A stretch of 64,000 nucleotides of DNA from Candidatus Saccharimonadota bacterium (lineage in GTDB: Bacteria; Patescibacteriota; Saccharimonadia; Saccharimonadales; Saccharimonadaceae), in assembly GCA_030445265.1 (NCBI GenBank), contig JAUCSC010000001.1:310001-374000 (forward strand), written 5' to 3'. Positions 53,864 through 61,617 of the stretch are shown here, piece by piece. Below the pieces are notes generated by a model. That model made no database searches. It worked only from the letters and a program-made list of their open reading frames with translations, and was not told where the DNA came from. The number at the start of each line of letters is the position of its first letter. Position 1 is the stretch's first letter. The position numbers and the translations under genes are program-made.

Positions 53864-54402
53864 ACATCAGGGTCATTGCTGGTCGTTACGGGGGGCGAGT
53901 GATTGAAGGTTCCGGAACGCAGCGGACTCATCCCATGAGTGAACGAATTCGTAACGCCCTTTTCAATAGTCTGGGCTCGGAAATAGAAGGCAAGAAGGTT
54001 CTCGATGTTTTTGCAGGGAGCGGCGCACTCGGGCTGGAGGCGCTGAGCCGAGGAGCCGAGCAAGTTACGTTTATCGAACGAGACCGTATTGCGCAGCGCA
54101 TTATTGAAAAGAATATCGCCACACTCGGTGTCCAAGAATCGGCCAAGTTAGTCAAAGCCAGTGCCTCGGCCTTCATAGGCTCAACAGCAGAAACGTATGA
54201 TATTATTTTTGCCGACCCACCCTTTCGAGATACACAGTTTTCCACAGTTACGGCGTTATTTAGTCTATTGAAACCGGATGCGCTTATGGTACTATCATAT
54301 CCAGGTAGTAGTGAGATGCCGACCGCTAATGGAGTTGTTGTGGTGGACAATCGTAGTTACGGAACCGCGGCTCTCGCGTTCTACCGAAAAAAGGATGCTT
54401 AG
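53860..54402 (+). CDS. rsmD: 16S rRNA (guanine966-N2)-methyltransferase RsmD
   Basis: The 180-residue Rossmann methyltransferase modifies G966 of 16S rRNA. Recognisable parts are IRVIAGRYGGRVIEG, THPMSERIRNALFNSLG, the S-adenosylmethionine motif VLDVFAGSGALGLEALSRGA, and the catalytic loop FADPPF (usual form DPPY/F). Length is normal. Translation starts at a GTG that overlaps the preceding stop (GTGA). The stop codon lies within the loop of a bidirectional terminator and overlaps the stop of the convergent gene. Confidence 0.93.
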   Translation: MNIRVIAGRYGGRVIEGSGTQRTHPMSERIRNALFNSLGSEIEGKKVLDVFAGSGALGLEALSRGAEQVTFIERDRIAQRIIEKNIATLGVQESAKLVKASASAFIGSTAETYDIIFADPPFRDTQFSTVTALFSLLKPDALMVLSYPGSSEMPTANGVVVVDNRSYGTAALAFYRKKDA

Positions 54403-54413
54403 GCATCCTTTTT
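54388..54413. terminator. Bidirectional terminator overlapping both convergent stop codons
   Basis: AAAAAGGATGC (54388-54398) and GCATCCTTTTT (54403-54413) form a perfect 11-base-pair stem with a four-base loop. The rsmD stop (54400-54402) and the stop of the minus-strand gene (54399-54401) both lie in the loop, so terminator and coding ends share the same bases. Confidence 0.92.
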
Positions 54414-54827
54414 GTGTGGCTTTATTACCGTATTAATATGATTCCTCATTAAAAAAGCTTTAATAATGGCATCATGCGCACTTTGCGGCGTTACGAAATC
54501 TGAAAATTCCGGGCCCGTTTTGTCACTAAACGATAAGTACCCATCATTATTGTCGTTGATAGTAATCGTAGCCGTCACCTCGCCATCGAGAGAAGCTTCC
54601 CGCAGCGTGTAGAGTGTTGGTAGCGGCACTAATGCAGTGTTATCAAGGCCGAGCATAATCTGACAATCGAGTGCCTCGCATACGATTACCTTATCCTTAA
54701 ATTGTAGCGTGCCTCGTTTGATTGCCGGATCTTCCGCATCTGGGATGACTGCATGGAAAGCAACGAAAGACTCGAGCGCACGACTTGGCTGAGGGAGTAC
54801 TTCGGATTCAGATGCAGAACGTCCCAT
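54399..54827 (-). CDS. Hypothetical protein
   Basis: The 142-residue product is soluble and acidic in its middle part and matches no family I know. It has a predicted beta-rich centre (LQFKDKVIVCEALDCQIMLGL, SLDGEVTATITINDNNDGYLSFSD) and a helical, basic end (SAHDAIIKAFLMRNHINTVIKPHKKDA). ATG at 54827 is selected over 54848 because TATAAT on the minus strand (54837-54842) lies nine bases before it. It converges with rsmD and shares its terminator. Nothing around it suggests a role. Confidence 0.55.
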   Translation of the reverse strand: MGRSASESEVLPQPSRALESFVAFHAVIPDAEDPAIKRGTLQFKDKVIVCEALDCQIMLGLDNTALVPLPTLYTLREASLDGEVTATITINDNNDGYLSFSDKTGPEFSDFVTPQSAHDAIIKAFLMRNHINTVIKPHKKDA

Positions 54828-54899
54828 ATTATTACTATTATAACACAATAGACAGATATTAGCAATGTATATAAGAAATCATTCACGTAACGCCCCATA

Positions 54900-54925
54900 T
54901 AAAAAAGTCACCGTTACTGGTGACT
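54900..54925 (-). terminator. Intrinsic terminator after tRNA-Leu (minus strand)
   Basis: AGTCACC (54906-54912) and GGTGACT (54919-54925) form a seven-base-pair stem; read on the minus strand the stem is followed by six T. It lies nine bases past the tRNA CCA end. Confidence 0.85.
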
Positions 54926-54933
54926 CATTTATA

Positions 54934-55018
54934 TGGTGCGCGAGAAAGGACTTGAACCTTCACGCCCGAAAGCACTAGCTCCTAAGGCTAGCGTGTCTAC
55001 CAATTCCACCACTCGCGC
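54934..55018 (-). tRNA. tRNA-Leu (anticodon UAG)
   Basis: On the minus strand a seven-base acceptor stem GCGCGAG/CTCGCGC, discriminator A and an encoded CCA frame an 85-base class II tRNA with GGTAGAC in the D loop, a long variable arm and GTTCAAGTC in the T arm. The anticodon loop is CTTAGGA, giving anticodon UAG that reads CUA and related leucine codons. Confidence 0.93.
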
Positions 55019-55101
55019 ACGCCGATAGGTATTATAGCAGAAACCAAGGCGCCCGCACTACGAATTAATACGCGACTCTGGTATCGCTCATGCTATTATA
55101 A

Positions 55102-56742
55102 ATGCAGTTAATTCAGCAGGGGCAGGCAGTGAGCAGACTAGCACAATATCTCAATCAGCATATCGTCGGTGAAGTGAGCAGTAGTACCGTACTGCGGCGT
55201 CATTATAGTCAGGATGGAAGTGTTCTCGCCATCGCGCCGGAACTTGTCGTCTATCCTCGGACGACGAATGACATCCGCAAGGTGACATTATTTGCTCGTC
55301 AGCTCGCTGAAAAGGGTCATATCGTCGGTATAACGCCGCGTGGGGCAGGCGCCGATCAAACAGGCGCCGCAATCGGTAGCGGTATCGTCATCGACATGTC
55401 TGCAAGGCTTAATAATATTATCCACGTCGCGGTAAAAGAAAAATTTGTCCATGCGCAGGCCGGCACAACTACCGAAGCCATTAATCAAGCGCTACGCTGG
55501 CATGGCCTCCGGCTCCCGGGACAAATCGATATGCCGTACGCTACAATCGGAGGTATGATAGCCAGTCAGAGTCCTCGTTCGTTTACGCAGCACCTCACGC
55601 GGCTTGAAGTGATCTTAGGCAATGGTGATGTGCTCGAAACCGGCCGAATGAACCGCAAAGAAGTGAATCGAAAAAAAGGCTTGCAGACACTTGAGGGTGA
55701 AATTTACCGGAAAATTGATGCCATTACTGAAGACCATGAATCGATCATACAAACGCATATACGCCATGCAACACCAAGTGCCGTTGGATACCCCGGCATC
55801 GCTGATGTCAAAAAGCGAGACGGTTCTATCGACTTAACGCCGCTGTTTATCGGTAGCCAAGGAACGCTCGGCGTTATATCCGAAGCGGTCATTAAAACGG
55901 CATTTTATAGTGCTGAACGGGTCGCCTTTTTAATCGGTACACCGACACTAGAGATGGGACGCGATTTAGTTGATGGCTTTAAGGCGTTGTCTCCCGCACT
56001 GCTCGAACTGATCGACGGAAGATTATTTGACGTAACGCAGAAAAACGGAAAAACACTATCATTCATTAGTGCCGACGGACAAGCAGTCCCAGGCGCGGTT
56101 GTTGTTGTCTGCTTTGATGATATTGCCGAAATCAATCGTAAGAATAAATTTAAGAAGGCCTTAAAGCTACTGCAGCGATATGACGGGTGCAAAGTAGTAA
56201 ACTCTACGGAACGTCCGATCGAAGAACTGCTATCCGTCAGAGAGATTTTTGCACGCATGGTTCTGTCGCTTGATGAAGCAGAATCTTTTCCTCCGCTTAT
56301 CGACGGTGCATATATCCCGACGGATCGACACGAAGAATTTATGCGCGCGCTTGAGCTTCTCGAAAAAAAGCATCACATAACGCTTTATCACAAAACGGAT
56401 GGCTTATCGAATATCGTTGACGTCCGATCAATCATGCAACTCCAGCAAGTTGGCGACAAACAGCGGGTTCTGAGGCTCATTAGTGATTACTGCGAACTTG
56501 TCGAGCAGCACGGCGGGTCGTGTATCAGTGAAGGAGGCGAGGGGCGCATCAAGGCTAATGCGGCCTGGGAAACGATCGACGCGTCACTGGCCGACCTCTA
56601 CCGGCAAGTTCGACATTTGTTTGATCCGCTCGGGACGCTAAATCCTGGTGTCAAACAGGTGAATGATCAAAAGGCGCTTATCGCGGCGCTCCGTTCTCAT
56701 TATGAGCCCGGTTCAATTGCTCGTTATCTTCCGTACGTATAG
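55102..56742 (+). CDS. FAD-linked oxidase (GlcD/D-lactate dehydrogenase-like)
   Basis: The 546-residue protein has an FAD-binding PCMH domain (about 40-225): VVYPRTTNDIRKVTLFAR, GITPRGAGADQTGAAIGSGIVIDMS, HAQAGTTTEAINQALRWHGLRLP and YATIGGMIAS. A C-terminal FAD-oxidase domain (about 270-546) ends in FDPLGTLNPGVKQ. Related enzymes oxidise glycolate, D-lactate or 2-hydroxy acids; no iron-sulfur motif or electron-transfer partner is visible. TATTAT at 55094-55099 is only two bases from ATG 55102, so either the -10 box lies elsewhere or translation starts farther in, for example at GTG 55129. It is bounded by two tRNA-Leu genes. Confidence 0.83.
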   Translation: MQLIQQGQAVSRLAQYLNQHIVGEVSSSTVLRRHYSQDGSVLAIAPELVVYPRTTNDIRKVTLFARQLAEKGHIVGITPRGAGADQTGAAIGSGIVIDMSARLNNIIHVAVKEKFVHAQAGTTTEAINQALRWHGLRLPGQIDMPYATIGGMIASQSPRSFTQHLTRLEVILGNGDVLETGRMNRKEVNRKKGLQTLEGEIYRKIDAITEDHESIIQTHIRHATPSAVGYPGIADVKKRDGSIDLTPLFIGSQGTLGVISEAVIKTAFYSAERVAFLIGTPTLEMGRDLVDGFKALSPALLELIDGRLFDVTQKNGKTLSFISADGQAVPGAVVVVCFDDIAEINRKNKFKKALKLLQRYDGCKVVNSTERPIEELLSVREIFARMVLSLDEAESFPPLIDGAYIPTDRHEEFMRALELLEKKHHITLYHKTDGLSNIVDVRSIMQLQQVGDKQRVLRLISDYCELVEQHGGSCISEGGEGRIKANAAWETIDASLADLYRQVRHLFDPLGTLNPGVKQVNDQKALIAALRSHYEPGSIARYLPYV

Positions 56743-56795
56743 GCTTGTCAAAAAACCAGAGCGTAGGTATGCTTAATGAAGTGTTTACCCCCTAT

Positions 56796-56882
56796 GCGGA
56801 TGTGGCGGAATTGGTAGACGCGCTAGCTTCAGGTGCTAGTGTCCGTAAGGACGTGGAGGTTCAAGTCCTCTCATCCGCACCA
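56796..56882 (+). tRNA. tRNA-Leu (anticodon CAG)
   Basis: Acceptor stem GCGGATG/CATCCGC, discriminator A and encoded CCA enclose an 87-base class II tRNA with GGTAGAC in the D loop and GTTCAAGTC in the T arm. The anticodon loop is TTCAGGT, giving CAG, which reads the leucine codon CUG. The anticodon-stem sequence is nearly the same as in the tRNA-Leu at 54934-55018. Confidence 0.94.
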
Positions 56883-56884
56883 TT

Positions 56885-56915
56885 ACAAAAAGGCCGTTTG
56901 ATACGGCCTTTTTGT
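56885..56915. terminator. Bidirectional terminator after tRNA-Leu(CAG)
   Basis: ACAAAAAGGCCGT (56885-56897) and ACGGCCTTTTTGT (56903-56915) are perfect complements with a five-base loop and T/A tracts on both sides. Confidence 0.92.
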
Positions 56916-56963
56916 ATGCCTTCATGTAGATAGATCATTTCTTCATTAACGTATACTAGTGCT

Positions 56964-57575
56964 ATGACAAATACGATAGGTGTTGGCCCTCATCCCCAGC
57001 CGTGGCCAGTAGGCGAACAATATGACGCTGAGCTTCTAGAAAATGGAGACCGGCGCAATGTGGTCGATAAGTACCGGTACTGGACGGTAGAGGCCATAAA
57101 GAAAGACCTCGATAATACCAGATCTGCGCTCGTCATTGCGATTGAGAACTGGCAGCATGATTTTAATATCGGCACCATTGTCCGCACGGCCAATGCCTTC
57201 AACGCGAATGCAGTTCATATTATTGGACGCAGGCATTGGAATAAGCGGGGAGCCATGGTTACCGATCTCTATATGAATATGTATTATCATGATTCCGTCG
57301 ATAGCTTTACGGCGGCGATGCAGCAGCAAGATCGTCTCATCGTCGGTATCGATATTATACCGGGTGCCAAACCGTTGCATGCGACCATCCTTCCCAAGAA
57401 TGTAGCGCTGGTATTTGGCGGTGAAGGACCTGGCCTGTCGGACAACATGAAGGCTGCTTGTAGCGATATAATTATGATCGAACAATCTGGCTCGACACGT
57501 TCAGTGAACGTTGGCGTCGCGGCTGGGATAGTGATGTATGCATGGACAAAGGTGCACATCGATCAGGTTCGTTGA
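56964..57575 (+). CDS. TrmH-family RNA 2'-O-methyltransferase
   Basis: The 203-residue SPOUT protein has ALVIAIENWQHDFNIGTIVRTANAFNANAVHIIG (motif 1), VALVFGGEGPGLS (motif 2) and SGSTRSVNVGVAAGIVMYAW (motif 3). The first 50 residues, with a DKYRYWTVEAI segment, precede the catalytic domain and may bind RNA. It methylates ribose in rRNA or tRNA; the target is unknown. It is a second SPOUT enzyme besides the one at 31890-32387. TATACT at 56952-56957 ends six bases before the ATG, so it is probably leaderless. Confidence 0.87.
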   Translation: MTNTIGVGPHPQPWPVGEQYDAELLENGDRRNVVDKYRYWTVEAIKKDLDNTRSALVIAIENWQHDFNIGTIVRTANAFNANAVHIIGRRHWNKRGAMVTDLYMNMYYHDSVDSFTAAMQQQDRLIVGIDIIPGAKPLHATILPKNVALVFGGEGPGLSDNMKAACSDIIMIEQSGSTRSVNVGVAAGIVMYAWTKVHIDQVR

Positions 57576-57600
57576 CGAAATATGAAGCCAGTGTCATAAT
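57572..57600 (+). promoter_or_regulatory. Promoter of the gene at 57607
   Basis: TTGACG (57572-57577) and CATAAT (57595-57600) are 17 bases apart. The start codon follows after six bases, so the transcript should begin at or within a base or two of the ATG. Confidence 0.8.
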
Positions 57601-57606
57601 AAGCAC

Positions 57607-58248
57607 ATGAACGGAACTGATGAAACAGCCTACGTCCGAAGATCAGTTCATATCTTGCGCCCCAGCTTCCTCCCGAGTCCCTACTTGCAGCAGGAATTTA
57701 ATAAACTGCTTGAACCGAGCGCACATTACACGACTCCTCTTACCTTCTTTGGAACGAAAAATGTCGCCGTTGATTTAATTGATTATACGCACCGTCACTA
57801 TAGTGATGTTATTGCCCAAGTAGAGACAGAGATGCACCAGCAGTCAGCCGGGATCGTTCGACTAAGTGGTGAACTAGCCTACCGAGCCCTGAGCGATGTC
57901 AAAACACGAGTGGCCTTAAAGCCAAAGAACCAAACTTCATTCAATGAGCTGATGGAGGTAATGAACATTATACCGATTGCATTTCCTGAACGCGGGAGTG
58001 AGGGTAAAGTGCAAAATCATTATCTCTTTTTTGATATAGCGACCAGTGCGCTACTGGCCGATATCCAGCAACGTAAGCGTGTTCAGGCTGGTATGTCGGC
58101 GGGAATGAGCGTCATGACTCTCGGTAACCTGCAGGGCTTTGACTTTCACTTCAACACAAAGGTGCCCCAAGAACCGGGTAAAGGATTAGTGTCCCCAGTT
58201 GTTCGCATTCAGCCAACTGACGGCGGTTCTTTAAAAGATGCAATCTGA
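57607..58248 (+). CDS. Hypothetical protein
   Basis: I do not recognise this 213-residue protein. It is soluble, without a signal peptide, and has a predicted alternating structure: VRRSVHILRPSF at the start, a helix near IDYTHRHYSDVIAQVETEM (about 60-80), and a helix with LLADIQQRKRVQAGMSAGMSVMTLGN (about 145-170). No nucleotide-binding or metal motif stands out. It has a near-consensus promoter and appears leaderless, and ends 20 bases before the hisS promoter, so it is transcribed alone. Function cannot be suggested from the context. Confidence 0.6.
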   Translation: MNGTDETAYVRRSVHILRPSFLPSPYLQQEFNKLLEPSAHYTTPLTFFGTKNVAVDLIDYTHRHYSDVIAQVETEMHQQSAGIVRLSGELAYRALSDVKTRVALKPKNQTSFNELMEVMNIIPIAFPERGSEGKVQNHYLFFDIATSALLADIQQRKRVQAGMSAGMSVMTLGNLQGFDFHFNTKVPQEPGKGLVSPVVRIQPTDGGSLKDAI

Positions 58249-58267
58249 CGTATAAAGCACGAGCTTC

Positions 58268-58296
58268 TTGTCTCTTCTTGGTAAAAGTGAGACAAT
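58268..58296 (+). promoter_or_regulatory. Promoter of hisS
   Basis: TTGTCT (58268-58273) and GACAAT (58291-58296) are 17 bases apart; the hisS ATG at 58304 lies seven bases after the -10 hexamer. This is why the upstream in-frame TTG at 58268, which lies inside the -35 box, was not taken as the start. Confidence 0.65.
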
Positions 58297-58303
58297 AACC
58301 CCT

Positions 58304-59638
58304 ATGGAACCTCTCTCGTCGTTGCCGTACAAGGGCACTCGTGACTACTACCCGGAAGATAAGCGGGTGCAAAACTATATCTTTGCAAAGTGGCGCAAAG
58401 TCGTCGAAGGCTATGGCTACGAAGAATATGGTGCACCGATGATCGAACAGCTTGAGGTATATGCGGCGAAGAGTGGTCAAGAAATTGCCAACGAGCAGAC
58501 CTATTCTTTTACTGATCGCGGTGGGCGAATTGTGGCAATCCGACCAGAAATGACACCGAGTATTAGCCGAATGGTTGCCGCTCGCCGCCAGCAGCTGGCA
58601 TACCCGGCCCGGTTGTATTCTATCGCTAATTTCATGCGTTATGAACGTCCTCAGCGTGGCCGTGAACGAGAGTTTTGGCAATTGAACGTCGACCTTTTTG
58701 GCCTAGAAGGCAGTCAGGCAGATGCTGAGATGATTGGTATGGCGGATGCAATCTTGAAAGCATTCGGGTCAAAAGCAGACGATTACACGATTAAGATCAA
58801 CAGTCGTAATCTCGTTAATTTCATGATGGTCCAGTATCTCGGGCTTGACTCAATTCAAACCCAACAAATGATTCGTCTTCTCGACCGCAAAGACAAAATT
58901 ACCGCAAGCGATTTTGATGAACAGGCGCAGTCAATCTTTGGTGAATTGGCGGAGGGTGAAGGTCTCGAGCGGCTTCGGGGGATTATTGAGGCGACGTCAA
59001 TCGGGCAGCTACCACGTGAAATCCGCGATTCAAGTGCCTTTGATGAAGTCCATAATCTTTTTGAGGCCTTAACCAAGCAAGGGACTGACAGTGTCGTCTT
59101 TGATATCGCGTTGATGCGGGGCCTTGATTACTACACAGGTATTGTATTTGAGGTATTTGATACACACCCGGACAATAACCGCTCGCTGTTCGGTGGTGGA
59201 CGATACGACGGGCTCGTCGGCTTGTTTGGTGCAGAGCCGATCAGCGCCATTGGGATGGCTCCGGGCGGCACAACGTTTGAACAATTCCTCCAGGTACATG
59301 ACCTCCTGCCTAAATTACACTCGACGACCGATATTTATATCGTGGTACTGAGTGATGATGCGCGCAAGGGTGCGGCAACTCTCGCTCGCAATCTCCGTGA
59401 AGATGGCGTAAACGTAGAATTCGACTTCACTGGCCGTAAAATTGATAAGCAAATCAAAACAGCCGTTAAAAAAGCTATCCCATATCTTGTTTTTGTTGGT
59501 GATCAGGAAATAAAAAACGAAATATATACCATTAAAGATACGGCCAGTACCGAAGAACAGACCATGAGCGCGGCGCGTATCGTGAGCTTTGTAAAAGACC
59601 GGCGGCGTAACGATACGACCGACGATGATTTGATATAG
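58304..59638 (+). CDS. hisS: Histidyl-tRNA synthetase (motif 3 divergent)
   Basis: The 444-residue class II synthetase has a motif 1 region (YIFAKWRKVVEGYGYEEYGAP), motif 2 (RPEMTPSISRMVA and RLYSIANFMRYERPQRGREREFWQLNVDLFG), the histidine-specific RGLDYYTGIVFEVF and GGGRYDGLVGLFG, and a C-terminal anticodon-binding domain (about 330-435, TDIYIVVLSDDARKGA). At motif 3, where class II synthetases have a catalytic Arg (GLER), this protein reads AIGMAPGGTTFEQF, with Thr in that place. All other expected blocks and the full length argue for a real tRNA synthetase rather than HisZ. GACAAT lies seven bases before the ATG. The only His-tRNA enzyme in the window. Confidence 0.85.
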   Translation: MEPLSSLPYKGTRDYYPEDKRVQNYIFAKWRKVVEGYGYEEYGAPMIEQLEVYAAKSGQEIANEQTYSFTDRGGRIVAIRPEMTPSISRMVAARRQQLAYPARLYSIANFMRYERPQRGREREFWQLNVDLFGLEGSQADAEMIGMADAILKAFGSKADDYTIKINSRNLVNFMMVQYLGLDSIQTQQMIRLLDRKDKITASDFDEQAQSIFGELAEGEGLERLRGIIEATSIGQLPREIRDSSAFDEVHNLFEALTKQGTDSVVFDIALMRGLDYYTGIVFEVFDTHPDNNRSLFGGGRYDGLVGLFGAEPISAIGMAPGGTTFEQFLQVHDLLPKLHSTTDIYIVVLSDDARKGAATLARNLREDGVNVEFDFTGRKIDKQIKTAVKKAIPYLVFVGDQEIKNEIYTIKDTASTEEQTMSAARIVSFVKDRRRNDTTDDDLI

Positions 59639-59667
59639 AACGCGACCCCTGTTATAATCAATCAGAT

Positions 59668-60951
59668 ATGGACACACGACTGAAACAACTATCTGAGACC
59701 AAAGTAGAATTAACGATTACTGTCGGCGCGGCCGAGCTTCTGGCGGCCGAACAAGTCGCCCTGACAAAACTTGCTAAGAATATCAAAGTTGCTGGCTTTC
59801 GAGCGGGCAAAGTACCGATGTCGGTAGCTGCAAAGAATATTGATCCATCGGCGCTGGCGGAACAGACGCTGGAAGATGCTTTGAGTAAAGCTGTGGCTGA
59901 AGCGTTTGTCACCGAAAAAATCCAGGCGCTCGACCGCCCGTCGGTAGAAGTAAAGAAGTATGTCCCGAGGGATGTGCTCGAGTTTACCGCTGAAGTGGAA
60001 ATCATCCCTAAGGTAACACTCGGAAAGTATACTTCTCTCAAAGCTCGACCTGAAGCAGTGAAAGTCTCGGCCGATGAGGTCAATGAGCTTATCGAACGCA
60101 TGAGGGCCGGCTTTGCCTCTAAGGAAGAGGTTAAACGGGCTGCTAAAAGCGGCGACGAGGTGGTTATCGATTTTATCGGTAAGAAAGATGATGTTGCTTT
60201 CGACGGCGGTACGGCGAGCGATTACCGGCTCACGCTTGGCGAAGGTCAATTTATTCCTGGCTTTGAAGAAGCGGTCGAAGGCCATAAAGCTGGCGACGAG
60301 TTCGATATTGATTTAGCTTTTCCAGACGACTACCACGTCGCCGATCTTGCCGGACAAAAGGTTGTTTTTAGTGTGTCCCTTAAGCAAGTCAACGGCGTGA
60401 AGCTACCGGCGGTAGATGACGAATTTGCGGCAAAGGCTGGTCCGTTTACGAGCGTGAAAGATCTGAAAGATGATGTGAAGCGTGAGCTAACTGCCCAGAA
60501 AGAACGCGAAGCAGGCGAGAAGCACAAAGATATTCTCGTACAAGAACTGATTAAAGTCAGTGACGTGACAGCACCCGAAATCCTTATCACTGATCAAATG
60601 GATTCGATCCGCCAAGATTTTGAGCGCAACCTCATGTATCAGGGCTTAACGGTCGAAAGCTATATTCGTACCTCAGAGTATAAGGATGTTGAAGATTGGA
60701 TTGCTAAGGAAGTTCGTCCAACCGCCGAGAAGCGCGTCAAGGCTGGCTTGGTTTTGGCCGAACTCAGCAAGGCTGAGAAAATTGAAGCAACGGCGGCTGA
60801 GCTGGAGGAGCATGTTGAGGTATACAAGAAGCAGTATGCCAACAACCCTGATGCGCTGAAGCAGTTTGAAACACCTGAGGTCCGTCGGGACATTGCCAAT
60901 AGACTATTGACCGAAAAGACCGTCGAACGCCTTGTCGAATTAAACAAGTAG
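59668..60951 (+). CDS. tig: Trigger factor
   Basis: The 427-residue ribosome-associated chaperone has the N-terminal ribosome-binding domain with the signature [11 protein letters not shown] (near residue 44), an FKBP-type prolyl isomerase domain (about 160-245, [21 protein letters not shown] and [29 protein letters not shown]), and the helical C-terminal chaperone domain. It binds nascent chains at the exit tunnel. Length is normal. TATAAT at 59653-59658 lies nine bases before the ATG. In many bacteria tig is followed by clpP, as here, but a CIRCE element and a new promoter separate them. Confidence 0.95.
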   Translation: MDTRLKQLSETKVELTITVGAAELLAAEQVALTKLAKNIKVAGFRAGKVPMSVAAKNIDPSALAEQTLEDALSKAVAEAFVTEKIQALDRPSVEVKKYVPRDVLEFTAEVEIIPKVTLGKYTSLKARPEAVKVSADEVNELIERMRAGFASKEEVKRAAKSGDEVVIDFIGKKDDVAFDGGTASDYRLTLGEGQFIPGFEEAVEGHKAGDEFDIDLAFPDDYHVADLAGQKVVFSVSLKQVNGVKLPAVDDEFAAKAGPFTSVKDLKDDVKRELTAQKEREAGEKHKDILVQELIKVSDVTAPEILITDQMDSIRQDFERNLMYQGLTVESYIRTSEYKDVEDWIAKEVRPTAEKRVKAGLVLAELSKAEKIEATAAELEEHVEVYKKQYANNPDALKQFETPEVRRDIANRLLTEKTVERLVELNK

Positions 60952-60968
60952 ATCAGTAAACACCATGA

Positions 60969-61009
60969 TTAGCACTCTATTGAAACGAGTGCTAATTTTG
61001 ATATATAAT
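60969..61009 (+). promoter_or_regulatory. CIRCE operator overlapping the clpP promoter
   Basis: TTAGCACTC (60969-60977), nine bases, GAGTGCTAA (60987-60995) is a perfect CIRCE element. TTGAAA (60980-60985) inside it and TATAAT (61004-61009), 18 bases apart, form the promoter; the clpP ATG follows six bases after TATAAT. HrcA repression of clpP is predicted. The palindrome followed by T4 might also terminate tig. Confidence 0.95.
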
Positions 61010-61015
61010 AGAGTC

Positions 61016-61612
61016 ATGAATAATCCTCGCAACTATCTTGTTCCAACCGTTATTGAAAAAAGCTACGATGGGGAGCGCGCCTTTGATATATACTCGCGCC
61101 TCCTCAACGAGCGCATTATCTTCCTCGGTGAAGACGTCAATGAGCACACCGCGAATATCGTCGTCGCTCAATTGCTTCACCTGGCCTACGCTGATAGCAG
61201 CAAAGACATTAAGCTGTATATTAATAGCCCTGGCGGCAACGTATACGACGGCTTGGCTATCTATGACACCATCCAGTTCATTAAGCCGGACGTCCAGACA
61301 ATTGGTATTGGCCTGCAGGCTAGTATGGGCGCCTTCCTGCTCTCGAGTGGGGCAAAGGGCAAACGCTTTGCGCTGCCAAACAGCCGTATTATGATTCACC
61401 AGCCATCGAGTGGGACGCAGGGAAAAATTAGCGACCAGGAGATTACACTTCGTGAAGGACTCTTCCTCAAGCAGCGACTCAATGAGATCCTCGCCAAGAA
61501 CACTGGCCAAAAACTGTCTAAGATTGAAAAAGATGCTGATAGAGACTTTTGGATGAGCGCCGAAGAAGCAAAAGAGTATGGCCTCATCGACGGACTCATA
61601 GAAAAGGCCTAA
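61016..61612 (+). CDS. clpP: ATP-dependent Clp protease proteolytic subunit
   Basis: The 198-residue serine protease forms the barrel that degrades proteins delivered by ClpC. The catalytic triad is visible as Ser103 in GLQASMGAF, His128 in [10 protein letters not shown] and Asp177 in ADRDFWMS, and [15 protein letters not shown] holds the oxyanion-hole glycines. The ATG at 61016 is preferred to the upstream in-frame ATG at 60965, which lies in the operator; translation from 61016 would be leaderless. Control by CIRCE, shared with clpC, fits joint induction in stress. The next gene follows after five bases. Confidence 0.96.
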   Translation: MNNPRNYLVPTVIEKSYDGERAFDIYSRLLNERIIFLGEDVNEHTANIVVAQLLHLAYADSSKDIKLYINSPGGNVYDGLAIYDTIQFIKPDVQTIGIGLQASMGAFLLSSGAKGKRFALPNSRIMIHQPSSGTQGKISDQEITLREGLFLKQRLNEILAKNTGQKLSKIEKDADRDFWMSAEEAKEYGLIDGLIEKA

Positions 61613-61617
61613 GGAGT

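Noticed and set aside
56745-56933. 62-codon plus-strand frame after the FAD oxidase
   Set aside because: It spans the complete tRNA-Leu(CAG) and its terminator, so it is not coding.
58268-58303. Upstream extension of hisS from TTG 58268
   Set aside because: The extra 12 codons coincide with the -35 and -10 boxes and are not part of the synthetase family.
60965-61015. Upstream extension of clpP from ATG 60965
   Set aside because: It would place coding sequence across the CIRCE operator and promoter; the ATG at 61016 matches normal ClpP N-termini.
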